A model generated the notes under the pieces. The model did not search any database, had not been told where the DNA came from, and saw only the letters and a program-made list of their open reading frames with translations. The position numbers and the translations under genes were made by a program. A DNA stretch of 6,426 bases, taken from NCBI GenBank assembly GCA_025356925.1, contig JANXQE010000156.1:1-6426 (forward strand). Direction: 5' to 3'. Origin of the DNA: Limisphaerales bacterium. GTDB lineage: Bacteria > Verrucomicrobiota > Verrucomicrobiia > Limisphaerales > UBA8199. Every line of letters begins with the position of its first letter. Positions within the stretch are counted from its first letter, which is position 1. This document shows positions 5,067 to 6,426 of this stretch, in pieces.

Positions 5067-6062
5067 TCAATGTGCGGGCCAAAGCTGCCGGATGTCATCA
5101 AAAACGGTTCGAACCGGGAGCAACTCAAGACCCGCAGGGTCGCGGCGGATCACGACCTTCCGGCTCGGCGGCCGCCAGATTGCCTCATCCGTTGCGCCCC
5201 ACAGCACAAGTGCCGGCAGGCCCAAGGCCGCGGCAAGGTGCGAAATCCCGGAATCGTGACCGACGAATCCCTGGCAGCGGGCCAGGAGGCGGGCCAGTTC
5301 GGTCAGCGGCAAGCTCTGAGCCACCCTGGTCCGCGCCGGCGGCAGCGCCGCAGCCAGCCGCTGCAATCTCTCACCCTCTACCTCGCCACCGATCAGCAGC
5401 AGGTTATGGACAGTCAGGTCCACGAGCCTTTGGAGCAATTCGGCCCATCGATCTTCCGGCCAATTCTTCCGGTCGCTCCCGCTGCCGGGATGAAGCGCCA
5501 GGCGCGGCGGAACGGCCGGGGAAGCCTCGGAATCGGTGAGTGACATCTCGGCCGACTTATCGGGGTGACGTCGGGCGGCCAGGCTCGCTTTGGGGGCAAG
5601 ACTGAGGTGGAGTTGGGGCACCGGATCCGCCTCAAAAATAGCTAATCGTTCCAGCGGCTTGAGATAGACTTTGGCGGCATGAACCTGGGCCCGCTCGTCG
5701 GGCCGATGCGGGCAAACGATGAATTGCGCGGGAGAACAGCGGCCTACGTTGGTTCTAAAAATTTCGTCAGGGTCGTACAGGTAGGAAACAATCAGATCGA
5801 ACTCGGAAAAGTAATCGGCCAGGTCCCGGGCGAGCGGCCCGTTCCGGGCGAAGAAGCCGGCAAGAGCGCGGGCCTCGATCGAGCTCGCCTGGTCCACCAG
5901 ACCGCCGGCAATGGCGAGTTGGACGATGTGCGGATACCCCAGGACCGCGAGGTGCGCCTGGGGAAACTGGCGCCGGAGGGCGGCGATGGCCGGCAGGGTG
6001 AGGATGAAGTCGCCGATGGCTCCCCCACGAATGACCAGGATCTTGCCGCGCTGCGAGTTCAC
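5067..6062 (-). CDS. glycosyltransferase family 9 (heptosyltransferase-like) protein
   Basis: 331-residue GT-B enzyme of the ADP-heptose:LPS heptosyltransferase family (WaaC/WaaF/RfaQ type), which transfers a sugar from a nucleotide donor onto an LPS core or other surface glycan at the cytoplasmic face of the inner membrane. The N-terminal Rossmann domain opens with ILVIRGGAIGDFILTLPAI (8-26), where Asp18 matches the position of the family catalytic Asp. The donor-side domain has LHPGSGSDRKNWP (190-202) and GFVGHDSGISHLAAALG (265-281) followed by LWGATD (287-292), the family donor-binding motifs. A low-complexity linker (about 160-186) joins the domains. The start is GTG 6062, chosen because it leaves a short N-terminus before the first strand. 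It lies 23 bases after the upstream membrane protein gene on the same strand, suggesting an operon. The exact sugar donor and acceptor cannot be told from sequence. Confidence 0.9.
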   Translation of the reverse strand: MNSQRGKILVIRGGAIGDFILTLPAIAALRRQFPQAHLAVLGYPHIVQLAIAGGLVDQASSIEARALAGFFARNGPLARDLADYFSEFDLIVSYLYDPDEIFRTNVGRCSPAQFIVCPHRPDERAQVHAAKVYLKPLERLAIFEADPVPQLHLSLAPKASLAARRHPDKSAEMSLTDSEASPAVPPRLALHPGSGSDRKNWPEDRWAELLQRLVDLTVHNLLLIGGEVEGERLQRLAAALPPARTRVAQSLPLTELARLLARCQGFVGHDSGISHLAAALGLPALVLWGATDEAIWRPPSRKVVIRRDPAGLELLPVRTVFDDIRQLWPAH

Positions 6063-6085
6063 TCCGGGCCTGGCCTTCGCCGCAC

Positions 6086-6426
6086 TTAATACCTGGTGAA
6101 ACCCAACAGCGCGACCAATAGGCCGAAGGCCAGGCGGATGCCACAGCCGATCTTAATCCTTTTTTCATTCGCCGTAGCCCAGTGCAAAAGATCCCGCAGC
6201 CTCCAGGGCGAAATGGTGAGCCAGATTCCGGCGATCACCAGGAGGTAGGCCCAGGTTTGGATAATCAGGACCAACGGGTTCTCCGGCAGATGCGGCCGGC
6301 CGGTATCCACCATCAGCTTGGCCAGCAACAAAAAGACGACCGCGAGGCCGCGCACAGCCAGAAAATCCTGCACGTAAATGCAACTGCCAATGCCGACGGC
6401 GGCGAACCCGGCAAACAGCACATTCT
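6086..6426 (-). CDS. multi-pass membrane protein, partial (5' end outside window)
   Basis: The frame is open to the right edge and stops at TAA 6088-6086; about 113 codons are visible. A GTG at 6421 is only an internal candidate, since the frame continues past it to the edge. Counting from that GTG, four hydrophobic segments are seen at roughly 1-16, 22-38, 49-70 and 91-108, with short polar loops (DTGRPHLPEN near 39-48 and WRLRDLLHWATANEKRIK near 73-90). I do not recognise a named family or any catalytic motif. It lies 23 bases upstream of the glycosyltransferase on the same strand, so a role linked to envelope or surface-glycan biosynthesis is possible but not shown. The regular hydrophobic pattern, with charged residues between segments, supports a real membrane protein. 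Confidence 0.7.
   Translation of the reverse strand, partial: NVLFAGFAAVGIGSCIYVQDFLAVRGLAVVFLLLAKLMVDTGRPHLPENPLVLIIQTWAYLLVIAGIWLTISPWRLRDLLHWATANEKRIKIGCGIRLAFGLLVALLGFTRY

Noticed and set aside
4890..5543. 217-codon + strand frame opposite the glycosyltransferase
   Set aside because: Antisense shadow; the - strand frame carries all GT9 motifs.

Overview
This window carries seven recognisable genes in two opposed blocks that meet almost end to end, plus one 506-base stretch without an intact gene. The + strand block (1-3464) is a TCA-cycle cluster: the 3' end of citrate synthase (gltA), then sucC and sucD (succinyl-CoA synthetase beta and alpha), then a YggT-type membrane protein. A 32-codon reading frame sits exactly between sucC and sucD and fills most of that gap.

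The - strand block, read from the right edge, is a partial multi-pass membrane protein, a glycosyltransferase family 9 (heptosyltransferase-like) gene, a gene-poor stretch (4561-5066), and a cytoplasmic receiver-histidine kinase protein. The YggT gene and the kinase gene converge with one base between their stop codons, so neither has room for a terminator of its own there. The gene-poor stretch starts with what looks like the first 13 codons of a HAD-superfamily phosphatase/mutase that breaks off right after its catalytic DxD motif. It also holds several inverted repeats. One of them, followed by eight T, has the form of an intrinsic terminator for + strand transcripts and lies just upstream of the kinase start, antisense to the kinase.

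The organism is a Gram-negative-type bacterium: GT9 enzymes usually build LPS core or other surface glycans. The sequence is fairly GC-rich, and most starts lack a clear Shine-Dalgarno. SucC carries features (a GTF-SG-GGVK segment after the GGRGK loop, and NIFGGIM-CDVIA) that I associate with mitochondrial and some non-proteobacterial enzymes. Together these make the Verrucomicrobiota/PVC group a reasonable guess, but this is inference and not demonstrated by the window.

Functionally, GltA condenses acetyl-CoA with oxaloacetate and SucCD performs the substrate-level phosphorylation step of the same cycle, so the left half is central carbon metabolism. The right half is envelope/surface biosynthesis plus signalling. 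No mobile element, CRISPR array, tRNA or rRNA was seen. The points most worth a second look are the sucC-sucD small ORF, the truncated HAD start, and the possible long antisense overlap between the + operon and the kinase gene.
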